64,000 nt of DNA. Source: an uncultured bacterium (GTDB lineage Bacteria; DRYD01). The notes under the pieces were generated by a model. That model was not told the origin of the DNA. It ran no database searches and saw only the letters and a program-made list of their open reading frames with translations. A program made the position numbers and the translations under genes. Positions 8,926-17,314 of the stretch are shown here, one piece after another; position 1 is the first letter of the stretch, and the number at the start of each line of letters is the position of its first letter. The stretch lies in the NCBI GenBank assembly GCA_937139605.1, contig CAKZQG010000006.1:1-64000 (forward strand), given 5' to 3'.

Positions 8926-9729
8926 ATGAAAAAAAACAAAATAGCTTTTTATTTAATATCATTATTTTTAGTAATTTATAGTTTATTTCCTTTATTATTA
9001 GTATTTATATATTCCTTAATTCCTAATTCTTATATTCCTCAAAATAAGATAATATTTAGTTTAAAAAATTATATAGAAATTTTAAAAACAATGAATATAG
9101 GAAACTATTTTATAAATAGTGTGATAGTATCTTTATTTTCAGCTAGTATAAATACTTTATTAAGTTTTTTAGCAGCATACGCTTTAACCAGACTTAATAT
9201 ACCATTTAAAAACTTATTAAATAATATCCTATTGTTTTTTAATGTTGTACTAATTTTAGGGGTATTTATAATTGTTCCAATTTTCGATATAATAGTTAGA
9301 TTAAAATTATTTAATACATTAACTGGTTTAATTTTAGTTTACACTTCCTTAGGATTACCATTTAGTATATTATTGTTTTCTAAATTTATAAACGAGTTAC
9401 CCAAAGAATATGAAGAAGCTGCATTAATAGATGGGTTTAGTAGATTGAAAATAATATTTAAAATAGTTTTGCCTTTAATAAAACCAGCATTAATTAGTAT
9501 ATTTATCCTTCAATTTATAGGATATTGGAATGAATTTGTATTCGCTTTAACTTTAACTAATAGTGAATTGAAAAGAACATTAGCAGTTGGAGTTACCTTA
9601 GTAAGTGCTAGTTCAAATTTTGAGATCCCATGGGGTAGCATTATGGCAGCCTCTTTTATCGCCCTTATCCCCCTTATTATATTAGTCTATAATTTTGAAA
9701 GTCTCATTATAAAAAGTGTATCATCATAA
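8926..9729 (+). CDS. Carbohydrate ABC transporter permease, MalG type
   Basis: A 267-residue inner-membrane permease with six membrane segments. The cytoplasmic EAA loop, EYEEAALIDGFSRLKIIFKI, is the docking site for the ABC ATPase and assigns it to the MalG/UgpE side of the CUT1 family. The FWNEF-like GYWNEFVFAL further supports this. It probably pairs with the MalF-type permease at 25178-26074, about 16 kb away; no binding protein or ATPase is in the window. It follows trmB by 15 bases. Confidence 0.88.
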   Translation: MKKNKIAFYLISLFLVIYSLFPLLLVFIYSLIPNSYIPQNKIIFSLKNYIEILKTMNIGNYFINSVIVSLFSASINTLLSFLAAYALTRLNIPFKNLLNNILLFFNVVLILGVFIIVPIFDIIVRLKLFNTLTGLILVYTSLGLPFSILLFSKFINELPKEYEEAALIDGFSRLKIIFKIVLPLIKPALISIFILQFIGYWNEFVFALTLTNSELKRTLAVGVTLVSASSNFEIPWGSIMAASFIALIPLIILVYNFESLIIKSVSS

Positions 9730-9734
9730 ATTAA

Positions 9735-9755
9735 ATCTAAAGCCGTTATTTAGAT
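9735..9755. terminator. Possible bidirectional terminator between convergent genes
   Basis: ATCTAAA (9735-9741) pairs with TTTAGAT (9749-9755) across a 7-base loop, between the end of the MalG-type gene and the end of the M14 gene. The stem overlaps the last codons of the minus-strand gene. It is weak, with no T run. Confidence 0.3.
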
Positions 9756-10936
9756 ACAATATACTTTTGAGTAGGGATTTTTCCTGCTGATAAATTTTTC
9801 ATAAATATTTTTACCATGGTTAAAACCTTTTGCTTTTGGCTATCTAGTTCTTCTTTAGATTTTGGAAAAAAGCTATTTCCTATTTCAAAAGTATAGCTAA
9901 ATCTACCTTCCTTATGATGATAATCTAAGCTACTACCTGTAGTTGGATATAATTTAATAGCTTGCATAACTCTAAAACTATTATTTACAAAGCTGTTCAT
10001 TTCCTTAGCAACTTCTTCATAAATTTGATCTATTTCAGTAGGGTTATTAGTATATCCCCACGGATATAATATCATATTACCATAGCTGTGAATATCTATA
10101 ACAGTATCAATATGCTTAGAATTAACTAATTTAGTAATAGCTTTAATTTCCTCTTCACTATTACCATATGGGCCTCTGTAAGTATCGGAGTAAACACTAT
10201 CACTTGCACCATAATCATCCCAAGTATTATCAGGCTTATCATTTGGTTGTCTATACAAAGTAGGATCTTTTGGAGTAAAGTAATTCCTATTTAAATCCAC
10301 TCCCATTCCATTTTCAAAAGTCTTTTTATTTTTTCTCCACCAAGCATATTCTTTTAAAGAATATTCATAACCATCTGGATTAACTACAGGTAAAATATAT
10401 ATATCTAAATCGTTAAGGTAATTATTAAGTTCGTTATCATTAGATTCTAAGAGTTTTTCAGCAATATTAAGTGCGGATTCCCCAGTAGCCCATTCTCTTG
10501 CATGATGTAATCCTGTTATTAAGATACTTTTTTTCTTACCTTCTTCATCATTGATGTTTTTACTTATTCTCATAGCAACTATATCTCTTCCTTCAAAAGT
10601 TTTACCTAAATATTCTAACTTAACTTTATCAGGATATTTTTGTTCTAATTCTTTCATCTTATTTATAATTTGGTTATAATCTCTTATAAAATCTGGCCCT
10701 TTTATTTTATCTCTTAAAAATAGTTTAAAATCTTGTATAATATTATCTTTATTAACAAATTCTATTCCTTTATCAGTAGCATAAATTTTAAAATCATCAT
10801 TTTTTACTAAGAAATCAACAATTTCATTATCATCTAAAATATGATCCCTATTAACATCTATATTTTTAGCATAATCTATATATTTATTAGATATAGCAAT
10901 TAAATTATTATTGTCTTTTATATAATATTTATCCAT
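9746..10936 (-). CDS. M14 family zinc carboxypeptidase with EF-hand-like N-terminus
   Basis: This 396-residue metallocarboxypeptidase removes C-terminal residues from peptides. The zinc motif HARE (145-148), Arg/Asn motif DLNRNY (about 215), third zinc ligand IDIHSYG (about 280) and catalytic Glu in SYTFEIG (about 355) are all present, so it should be active. Residues 27-38 (DVNRDHILDDNE) look like an EF-hand calcium loop. It is clearly of a secreted family yet has no signal peptide, like the C11 protease at 53155. The start has a strong AAGGAG site. Upstream DNA carries a paired TTAAC-type motif. Confidence 0.92.
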   Translation of the reverse strand: MDKYYIKDNNNLIAISNKYIDYAKNIDVNRDHILDDNEIVDFLVKNDDFKIYATDKGIEFVNKDNIIQDFKLFLRDKIKGPDFIRDYNQIINKMKELEQKYPDKVKLEYLGKTFEGRDIVAMRISKNINDEEGKKKSILITGLHHAREWATGESALNIAEKLLESNDNELNNYLNDLDIYILPVVNPDGYEYSLKEYAWWRKNKKTFENGMGVDLNRNYFTPKDPTLYRQPNDKPDNTWDDYGASDSVYSDTYRGPYGNSEEEIKAITKLVNSKHIDTVIDIHSYGNMILYPWGYTNNPTEIDQIYEEVAKEMNSFVNNSFRVMQAIKLYPTTGSSLDYHHKEGRFSYTFEIGNSFFPKSKEELDSQKQKVLTMVKIFMKNLSAGKIPTQKYIVSK

Positions 10937-11005
10937 AATAATTCTCCTTTCTTATTATTTATTTTAAATAATAATAAAAGAACAAATAAAAAAAATATAA
11001 AAAAT

Positions 11006-11021
11006 GTAAAAAAGTTGTTAA
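11006..11021 (-). promoter_or_regulatory. Paired TTAAC/TTTAC motif upstream of M14 gene
   Basis: On the minus strand TTAAC and TTTAC start 11 bases apart, the second followed by ATTTTTT, about 70 bases before the start codon. It matches the motif at 2706-2721 and 53059-53074 apart from one base. Confidence 0.25.
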
Positions 11022-11058
11022 ATAAAAAAATTACTATTGTTTATGTAAAAAATAGTTT

Positions 11059-12414
11059 CTATATAAAAAATGAGTTATAAATATATTTAATGGAATTAGA
11101 ATAATTCTTTTGAATTTTGATAGAGTTTTCTATAATTTTAAGAGCTTCTTCTAAGGATTGCTGATCTTTAGCAAATAATGTCATTAATTTCTCGCCTGAT
11201 TTAACATAATCACCTAATCTCTTATACATAATAATTCCTGAATTATTATCGATAACATCTTCTTTAGTTTTTCTACTTAAACCTAAAATTCCTGCAGCTA
11301 ATCCTAAATTATAAGTATCAATAAAATCTATATATCCTTCTACTTTAGAATAATAATCAAAAATAACCTTTGGAGTAAAATACTTATATTCATCATTGAT
11401 TATACTCGAATCTCCTTTTTGATTTTCTATAATTTCCTTAAATTTATTTAAAGGTTCTAAGCTATCAATTTTTTTAATTATTTTAGTTTCGTATCTATCT
11501 AATAATTCTTGAATATTTATTTCTTTAAGTTCTTTGTTATTTTGTAATTGCTCATAGTTTTCGTATAAATACAAAGATAATGAACATATTGATAAAATAA
11601 CATATTTCAATTTATTAAAATTGTTATAATTTCCTTTAAGAAAAGATATAGCAGAAACAACTTCTAAATAATTTCCAATATAACTATTAAGCATTTCATT
11701 CATATCAGAAATAATAATTCCAATAACTTTATTAAAGTATTTACCAATTTTAAGCATAGTTTTAGATAAATTAATAGCAGATTCATAATCTGTCATAAAA
11801 GCACCATTCCCATATTTAACATCTAAAACGATAATATCACTATTAGCAGCGATTTTTTTACTCATTATACTTGAAGCGATTAAAGGGATACTATCAACAT
11901 TAGCAGTTAAATCTCTTAAGGCGTATATTTTTTTATCAGCACTTGCTAAGTCTAAAGGTAAAGCAATAAAAGCACCTACTTTATTTAAGGAATCTATCAT
12001 TTCTTCTTTATTTAAATTTACATTAAAATTAGGGATAGATTCTAGCTTATCGATAGTTCCTCCAGTATGTCCTAAAGCTCTACCTGATAATTTTGGTAAC
12101 TTTATATTAAAAGTTGCCAATATAGGGATAGCTATTAAGCTAACAGTATCCCCTACCCCACCTGTAGAATGTTTATCTAATTTTATACCAGGAACTTGGG
12201 AGTAATCCATTATTTGCCCAGTTTCTATAATAGATTTTGTAAAATAAAAAGTTTCTTCTTCTGTTAAAGAATTTATAGCAATACTTGTTAAGAATGCAGC
12301 CATCTGATAATCAGGAATCTCTGAATAATAAAATTTTTTTATCATAAAATCTATTTCTTTATCAGATAACTTCTTATTCCATCTTTTTTTATGTAAAATA
12401 TCATATACGTTCAT
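11059..12414 (-). CDS. Pyrimidine-nucleoside / thymidine phosphorylase
   Basis: This 451-residue enzyme phosphorolyses thymidine or uridine to base and (deoxy)ribose-1-phosphate. The glycosyltransferase family signatures are clear: KHSTGGVGDT (81-90, phosphate loop), SGRALGHTGGTIDKLESI (about 109-126) and the SIMSKKIAANSD motif that binds the base. The C-terminal barrel-sandwich domain is present. It starts five bases after ispF ends and is probably its operon partner. The window also carries a deoxynucleoside kinase, so salvage is a theme. Pdp and DeoA cannot be told apart here. Confidence 0.93.
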   Translation of the reverse strand: MNVYDILHKKRWNKKLSDKEIDFMIKKFYYSEIPDYQMAAFLTSIAINSLTEEETFYFTKSIIETGQIMDYSQVPGIKLDKHSTGGVGDTVSLIAIPILATFNIKLPKLSGRALGHTGGTIDKLESIPNFNVNLNKEEMIDSLNKVGAFIALPLDLASADKKIYALRDLTANVDSIPLIASSIMSKKIAANSDIIVLDVKYGNGAFMTDYESAINLSKTMLKIGKYFNKVIGIIISDMNEMLNSYIGNYLEVVSAISFLKGNYNNFNKLKYVILSICSLSLYLYENYEQLQNNKELKEINIQELLDRYETKIIKKIDSLEPLNKFKEIIENQKGDSSIINDEYKYFTPKVIFDYYSKVEGYIDFIDTYNLGLAAGILGLSRKTKEDVIDNNSGIIMYKRLGDYVKSGEKLMTLFAKDQQSLEEALKIIENSIKIQKNYSNSIKYIYNSFFI

Positions 12415-12419
12415 AAATT

Positions 12420-12917
12420 TTAACTCCTTTTCTTTGAAATAGATATAACTGAAAAAGCAGCAGCACCCTCTTTATTACCAATAAATCCCATAAACTCCCC
12501 TGTTTTTGGTTTTATATTTACCCTTTCAGTTTTTAAAATCCTTTTTAAATTAGATATCATATCATTCAAATAATCTCTTAATTTTGGTTCTTGTAAAACA
12601 ACAATTACATCACAATTATTAATAAGAAATTCATTAGATATTTTAGTAACAACAGTATTTAGTAATTCTAAACTATTAGCATTTTTAAATTTTGGATCAT
12701 TATCAGGAAAAATAGTTCCAATATTATTATACTCAAATTCAATAGGTAAAGCTCCTAATATGGCATCAATAATTGAATGACAAACGATATCACCATCAGA
12801 ATGTGCATCAAATGATTTATCAAAAGGTATAAAAACACCTGCTAATATTAATCCATTACCTTTTTTAAATCTATGACTATCAAAACCTATACCTACAAAA
12901 AGGTTCTCACTATTCAT
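12420..12917 (-). CDS. ispF: 2-C-methyl-D-erythritol 2,4-cyclodiphosphate synthase IspF
   Basis: IspF makes the cyclic diphosphate in the MEP isoprenoid pathway. The 165-residue protein is of usual length. Metal ligands are in GFDSHRF (Asp13, His15) and VCHS (His47). FDAHSDGD (37-44) is the conserved loop and FMGFIGNKEG lies near the C-terminus, where the cytidine pocket forms. It shows that the organism uses the MEP rather than the mevalonate route. No other MEP gene is near. Confidence 0.96.
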   Translation of the reverse strand: MNSENLFVGIGFDSHRFKKGNGLILAGVFIPFDKSFDAHSDGDIVCHSIIDAILGALPIEFEYNNIGTIFPDNDPKFKNANSLELLNTVVTKISNEFLINNCDVIVVLQEPKLRDYLNDMISNLKRILKTERVNIKPKTGEFMGFIGNKEGAAAFSVISISKKRS

Positions 12918-12951
12918 AAATTTTATTAAAAATTTAATTTATTTATAATAT

Positions 12952-13278
12952 TTATAAATAGCTCTTAATTTCTGCTATAGATTCCTGAATAGAATTAATA
13001 AAGTTTTCTAATTTTAAACCCTTATAAAATGGTCTAAAAGATTTAAGTTTATCATAGGAATAAAATAACAATTGATAAGCTTCTTTTAAATCCCCATTAG
13101 AGTTTATAATAGAAGTAGCCTTGATTACATTAATTAAACAATTAATAAATTCTATTTCATCATTTTCATTTAGCTGATTTTTAAATTCTTCTGCTTTAAA
13201 AATAGCTAATTCAAACTCATTAGAACTAAAAAGATCCACTATTTCCTTTACTTTCTGTTTAAAAATATTATCTTCCAT
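12952..13278 (-). CDS. Small helical protein, unknown
   Basis: This 108-residue, acidic, all-helical protein has no signal peptide or membrane segment. The pattern of helix pairs (FELAIFKAEEFKNQL..., EAYQLLFYSYDKLK) suggests one or two TPR-like hairpins, but no family is recognised. It lies 34 bases upstream of ispF, probably in the same operon. Confidence 0.65.
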   Translation of the reverse strand: MEDNIFKQKVKEIVDLFSSNEFELAIFKAEEFKNQLNENDEIEFINCLINVIKATSIINSNGDLKEAYQLLFYSYDKLKSFRPFYKGLKLENFINSIQESIAEIKSYL

Positions 13279-13346
13279 TTTTTTTATTTAAAAAATTAAT
13301 TAATAAAACACACCTAAGCTCATTACTTATAAAACAATTGGATTTA

Positions 13347-14186
13347 TTAGAATAATTTTTGATTAAGCTTATCTTTGATAGAGTTAATAATATTATATAA
13401 TTTTTTTCTAGTTATATTTAATTTTTGAGATATTTCTACTTTAGTTAAGTCTGTTTTAAATAATAAATTAAATATAATTTTTTCAGCTATTGTTAATTTT
13501 TCTAAGAATTGCTCTAAAAATATTTTATCTTCTATTGATAAATCAAAATCTTTTAGTTTTTTAGATTTAATTTTATTTATATCAATTTCTTTTTTAGTAG
13601 GTAGATTTAGAATTTCTATTATAGATTCCTCTTTTATATTTAGTTTTTCTGAAATTTCAGAAATAGTTAAATTAGGATTTTTAGAAAGCAAGTTATGAAT
13701 ATTATAATAAATTTTCTTTATTGTTCTAGGAATTTTAATAAAATCAGTTTTATCTCTTATATAATGTCTAATTTCTCCTTCTATATAAGAATAAATAAAT
13801 GTAATAGGATTTAAATTATTAGATTTAACATAATCTATATCTATGTTATCTATAGCTTTAACTAATCCTAAATATCCACATTGAATTAAGTCTTCAATTG
13901 AAATATCTTTACAATTATCCTTAAATTTAAAAGCTATTTTATTAATTACTTTTGTAAATAAGGGATAAATTTTAGTTAAAAATAAATTTTGGTCTTTCGT
14001 AGTTTTATAAATAGATATGTATTCTAATATTTGTGAAGATGATAATCTAATTTCTTCTTCTTGATAATAATCACTATTTTTTGCATTACTAAAAATAGAA
14101 AAACTAAAATTATAATAATTATCTAAACTACTAATATGAATTGTACCTCTTTTATTTTTATCTTTTTTAGTTAAATTATTCTTCAA
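13347..14186 (-). CDS. RNA polymerase sigma factor, sigma-70 group 3 type
   Basis: This 279-residue alternative sigma factor has region 2 with the core-binding/-10 motif DLIQCGYLGLVKAIDNID (about 98-115). Region 3 follows (FIKIPRTIKKIYYNIHNLL), and region 4 is a helix-turn-helix near the C-terminus (LTKVEISQKLNITRKKLYNII). The length and three-domain order resemble SigB/SigF/FliA-like factors. The start is a TTG supported by AAGGAGGG seven bases upstream. It is separated from the upstream operon by 120 bases, and what it transcribes is unknown. Confidence 0.85.
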   Translation of the reverse strand: MKNNLTKKDKNKRGTIHISSLDNYYNFSFSIFSNAKNSDYYQEEEIRLSSSQILEYISIYKTTKDQNLFLTKIYPLFTKVINKIAFKFKDNCKDISIEDLIQCGYLGLVKAIDNIDIDYVKSNNLNPITFIYSYIEGEIRHYIRDKTDFIKIPRTIKKIYYNIHNLLSKNPNLTISEISEKLNIKEESIIEILNLPTKKEIDINKIKSKKLKDFDLSIEDKIFLEQFLEKLTIAEKIIFNLLFKTDLTKVEISQKLNITRKKLYNIINSIKDKLNQKLF

Positions 14187-14306
14187 AATCCTACCCTCCT
14201 TTTATTATTTTAAATTTTTTATATAAAATCCCTTTTTAAAAAAATATAAACAAAAATTAATTTTTAATCTAATTAAAATTGTAAACTACTAAAGGTAAAT
14301 TTAAAA

Positions 14307-15137
14307 TCAAAGTAGATAAATTTTATTTTCTAAAGTTGGAAAAAATTTAAGGATATCTTGTTTAAATAAAATAGGGTCAATAGAAAATTTTAATTCATTA
14401 GCATCAAAAGAATTTAAAACTATTTTTTCTAAATCAGGTTTCTTTTTTAAAAATATTTTATACCTATCCAAAATATAAAACAGTTCTTCAAATTTAATAA
14501 CAATCTTCCCAGGATCATTTAGCAAGTAATTTTTATTTTTATCTAAATTAGTTATACTTGTTAAAGAAGAAAGAAAAAGGAAATTATTATTAGAATTAGG
14601 ATTAGCTGTAGGTAGAAAAAATAATTTAATAAAAGCAACGGTAGCTCTTAAAAGGGTATTATATTCATTAGAGAAAGTAGGCCCTGTTATAAGAATAATT
14701 TTATCAGCAAAGGATAAAATATACCTTCTATCAGCAGCACCATCTAAAATTAACCTTGAAATATCTAAGTTATTTTTAAAAATAGAATTAATAAAAATTT
14801 CTAATTCAGTAGAAGAAGAAGGTCCAGCAACTTGAACATAATCCTCATTTATACATACATAAACTCCTAATTTACCCAAAAAGAAATTATCTATTTCTGT
14901 TAAAAATAATTCTTTAAAAGAAGAATTAACTAATTTTTGATAAGTAGCGATGATATTATTTTTATATATTTTAATGGGTGGTTTAGGGATCCCAAAGATA
15001 TGATCAACTAATTCTCCATCCCAACCTATACTTGTTAATAAAAAATCATTACTGTTCTTTATTTCATTTAAATATTTATTTAAAAAAGTAGTTTTTCCGA
15101 CATTTTTTGATAATCCAACAATAGCTGTTATTTCCAT
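14307..15137 (-). CDS. P-loop protein of the KamB (aminomutase reactivase) family
   Basis: This 276-residue protein starts with the P-loop GLSKNVGKTT (8-17). Three further stretches fit the KamB family, annotated as a reactivating subunit for lysine 5,6-aminomutase: TSIGWDGELVD (about 35-45), the PKPPIKIYKNNIIAT strand, and AGPSSSTELE followed by LDGAADRRY. No aminomutase gene is in the window. It sits two bases after an orphan FeoB G domain and in line with a DtxR-FeoA gene, so its role may be general nucleotide-driven maintenance of a cofactor or metal protein. Family assignment is from memory of motifs. Confidence 0.6.
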   Translation of the reverse strand: MEITAIVGLSKNVGKTTFLNKYLNEIKNSNDFLLTSIGWDGELVDHIFGIPKPPIKIYKNNIIATYQKLVNSSFKELFLTEIDNFFLGKLGVYVCINEDYVQVAGPSSSTELEIFINSIFKNNLDISRLILDGAADRRYILSFADKIILITGPTFSNEYNTLLRATVAFIKLFFLPTANPNSNNNFLFLSSLTSITNLDKNKNYLLNDPGKIVIKFEELFYILDRYKIFLKKKPDLEKIVLNSFDANELKFSIDPILFKQDILKFFPTLENKIYLL

Positions 15138-15139
15138 AA

Positions 15140-15946
15140 TTAAGCTTTTATTATCTTATTAAATACATTTTCTTGTTTAGTTAAAAATTTATGGAGTATT
15201 TTTTTAGATATAAGTTCCTTTATAAAGTTATCCCCAGCAAGTAATCTTATAGCAATCCATCTTAAATTTTCAAAATTAGATAGCTCTGGATAATTAGTTA
15301 TCAAATCGTTTTCTATTTCCTTTATTAAATACTCTATATTTTCATTAAATTTAATTTTAGTCGGTTTTATTTCTATTTTATTATCTATTATATTAATTAT
15401 TTGATCTAATAAGATATTAACATTGTATCCTGTTTGAGCTATAATAGGAACAATAGGAACCTTTAGTTTATTATGTAATTTCTCTAAATCAATATGAATT
15501 CCTTTTCTATTTGCTTCATCAATTAAATTTAAAGCTATTACTACTTTATTAGTTATTTCAACAATTTGAAAATAAAGTAATAAATTTCTTTCAATATTAG
15601 TAGCATCTAATATAAAGATAGCTATATCATAATTAGAAAATAATAGGAAATTCCTAGTTATTTCTTCATCTTGACTTATTGATAATAAAGAATAAGTACC
15701 TGGTAAATCAATTATTTTAAATATTTTATTTTTATATTCGAAATAACCTTCATATTTTAGGACAGTTTTTCCTGGCCAATTACCTACTCTTACATTCAAT
15801 TTAGTTAAATAATTAAATAAAGTAGATTTTCCCACGTTAGGATTCCCTACTAAAACAATTACATAATCTATTTTTGTAATCTTTTTTATATTTATTTTAT
15901 TTATATTACAATTTTCACATTTATTATTATCAGAATTATTAAACAT
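15140..15946 (-). CDS. Stand-alone FeoB-type GTPase domain
   Basis: This 268-residue protein corresponds only to the cytosolic G domain of the ferrous iron transporter FeoB. The motifs are G1 GNPNVGKST (34-42), the FeoB-typical VGNWPGKTV (54-62), G3 DLPGTYS (80-86) and G4 NLID (140-143), followed by the helical GDI-like region. The roughly 450-residue membrane pore of FeoB is missing and none lies nearby. The N-terminus has CxxC (Cys10, Cys13), a possible metal or redox site. It overlaps the DtxR-FeoA gene by eight bases and is two bases from the KamB-like gene, so the three are translationally coupled. Confidence 0.88.
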   Translation of the reverse strand: MFNNSDNNKCENCNINKINIKKITKIDYVIVLVGNPNVGKSTLFNYLTKLNVRVGNWPGKTVLKYEGYFEYKNKIFKIIDLPGTYSLLSISQDEEITRNFLLFSNYDIAIFILDATNIERNLLLYFQIVEITNKVVIALNLIDEANRKGIHIDLEKLHNKLKVPIVPIIAQTGYNVNILLDQIINIIDNKIEIKPTKIKFNENIEYLIKEIENDLITNYPELSNFENLRWIAIRLLAGDNFIKELISKKILHKFLTKQENVFNKIIKA

Positions 15947-17033
15947 TTATTAACTCCTTAATTTTTTCTTGATTAATATTATTTAAACTAAGTAAATCAA
16001 GGACATATATTTTAGAAGCTTGCTCTGTTCTTAAAGAAATAATACTATTTTTAATTTTATAAGCTCTTGGATCATCAGTTATAGAATTATTATACATAGG
16101 GATAACAACATTTCCTTTAATAAATCCTAATTCCATTAGCCTTTGTCTTTGAATTCCTCTTATATAAAAAGACAAACCAACAATCAACCCTGGATTCCTT
16201 AGTTTTAATTTATTTAAGGTAATAATTTCATGATTTAACAAAAAATCAAAGTAATTTTGTATTTTTTCATTTTTTTCTATTTTATTTACAAAAATGTTAT
16301 TAGCATAAAAATGAACAATATCTATTTTTTTTCCTTTATCATTTATTATACTAATATAATCTTTATTAATTTTAATAATCTTTATTTTATCAAAAGGAGC
16401 CAAATCAAGATTAACTAAATGCTCGTAAATTTCAGCAGGTTCATCTTCTATGTGTTTAACAATATATATTTCATTTTCTTGGCAATACCCGAGTGTAATT
16501 ACTTTAGAAAAAGAAGTAATATTTTCATCTAATATATTTTCATCTAATATATCTCCATGTGGATCTATACAAGGATTACTAAGCTCATTTTTAATTATAC
16601 CTATCTGTTCCTCATTAAATAGATGCTCTTTTTTATCGGCTATCTTATGAATGTCTTTTAATTTAGTAGAAGTTTTTTCAAAGAGATAACTTTCCAATAA
16701 TCTGTGCTTATTTATTATATCTTTTGCTTCTTCTTTGCCTTTGTTTGTTAATCTTATATCATTATCACTTAAATAAACATAATTTAAGGAAATTAATTTA
16801 CTAAGAATTTTTAACAAATTAGAAATAGGAATATTAATCTTCTTATGTAAAATATCTATAGTTAATATATTATTTTCTTTATTAGATTTATAAATTTCTT
16901 TTAATATATCTTGCTGTACTTTTTTGTTATCAGTAAATTTATCAGTAATTTTATTAAGCAAGTAATTTTTAATTAAAGGATAAAAAGCTAATCCTAATAT
17001 AAAACCAATTATTAAAAAATAAAACTCTTTCAT
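15939..17033 (-). CDS. Membrane-anchored DtxR-family regulator with two FeoA domains
   Basis: This 364-residue protein begins with one membrane helix (about 3-24). A DtxR/MntR-type winged helix (about 40-105) follows, then the metal-binding dimerisation part with HRLLESYL (110-117) and CIDPHGD (155-161), which supply classical DtxR metal ligands. Residues about 172-255 and 275-348 are two FeoA/SH3-like domains; the second carries GIQRQRLMELGFIKG. FeoA normally assists FeoB, so fusion to a metal-sensing repressor fits iron or manganese control. The membrane helix is odd for a DNA-binding protein. No Shine-Dalgarno precedes the ATG. A perfect palindrome lies 33 bases upstream. Confidence 0.8.
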   Translation of the reverse strand: MKEFYFLIIGFILGLAFYPLIKNYLLNKITDKFTDNKKVQQDILKEIYKSNKENNILTIDILHKKINIPISNLLKILSKLISLNYVYLSDNDIRLTNKGKEEAKDIINKHRLLESYLFEKTSTKLKDIHKIADKKEHLFNEEQIGIIKNELSNPCIDPHGDILDENILDENITSFSKVITLGYCQENEIYIVKHIEDEPAEIYEHLVNLDLAPFDKIKIIKINKDYISIINDKGKKIDIVHFYANNIFVNKIEKNEKIQNYFDFLLNHEIITLNKLKLRNPGLIVGLSFYIRGIQRQRLMELGFIKGNVVIPMYNNSITDDPRAYKIKNSIISLRTEQASKIYVLDLLSLNNINQEKIKELINV

Positions 17034-17065
17034 AAAATAAATAAAATTTTTTAAATTAAAATTAA

Positions 17066-17096
17066 AATTAAAATTAAAATCATTTTAATTTTAATT
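17066..17096. promoter_or_regulatory. 31-bp perfect palindrome, candidate DtxR operator
   Basis: AATTAAAATTAAAAT, one central C, then its exact reverse complement: 15-bp arms with no mismatch. It lies 33 bases upstream of the DtxR-FeoA start and between divergent transcription units. Its left arm is part of a short AAAATT tandem repeat (17056-17080). Position and symmetry fit an autoregulatory operator. A promoter-proximal hairpin or chance in AT-rich DNA is the alternative. Confidence 0.4.
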
Positions 17097-17314
17097 ATTT
17101 CCTATATAATATTTATAAAAAAAGATAAAATATCCTTCTAATTGTATTGAACTATTATATTGACTTTTTTCAATATTTTCAAGTATCTAAAATTCAAGCA
17201 TTTTATAAAAAAGGGAGGTTTATAATAAAGTTAATTAGAATTATATAATTAGTAAAAAATAAAAAAAGCAGTAAAAAAATAATATAAAGTAATATAAAAC
17301 AGGTAGTGGTGGTT

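Noticed and set aside
15140-15946. Truncated, dead FeoB
   Set aside because: All G motifs are intact and the gene is tightly coupled to both neighbours, so a functional stand-alone G protein is more likely than a relic.
17056-17080. AAAATT tandem repeat as a CRISPR or satellite
   Set aside because: Only four to five six-base units without spacers; simple-sequence DNA.
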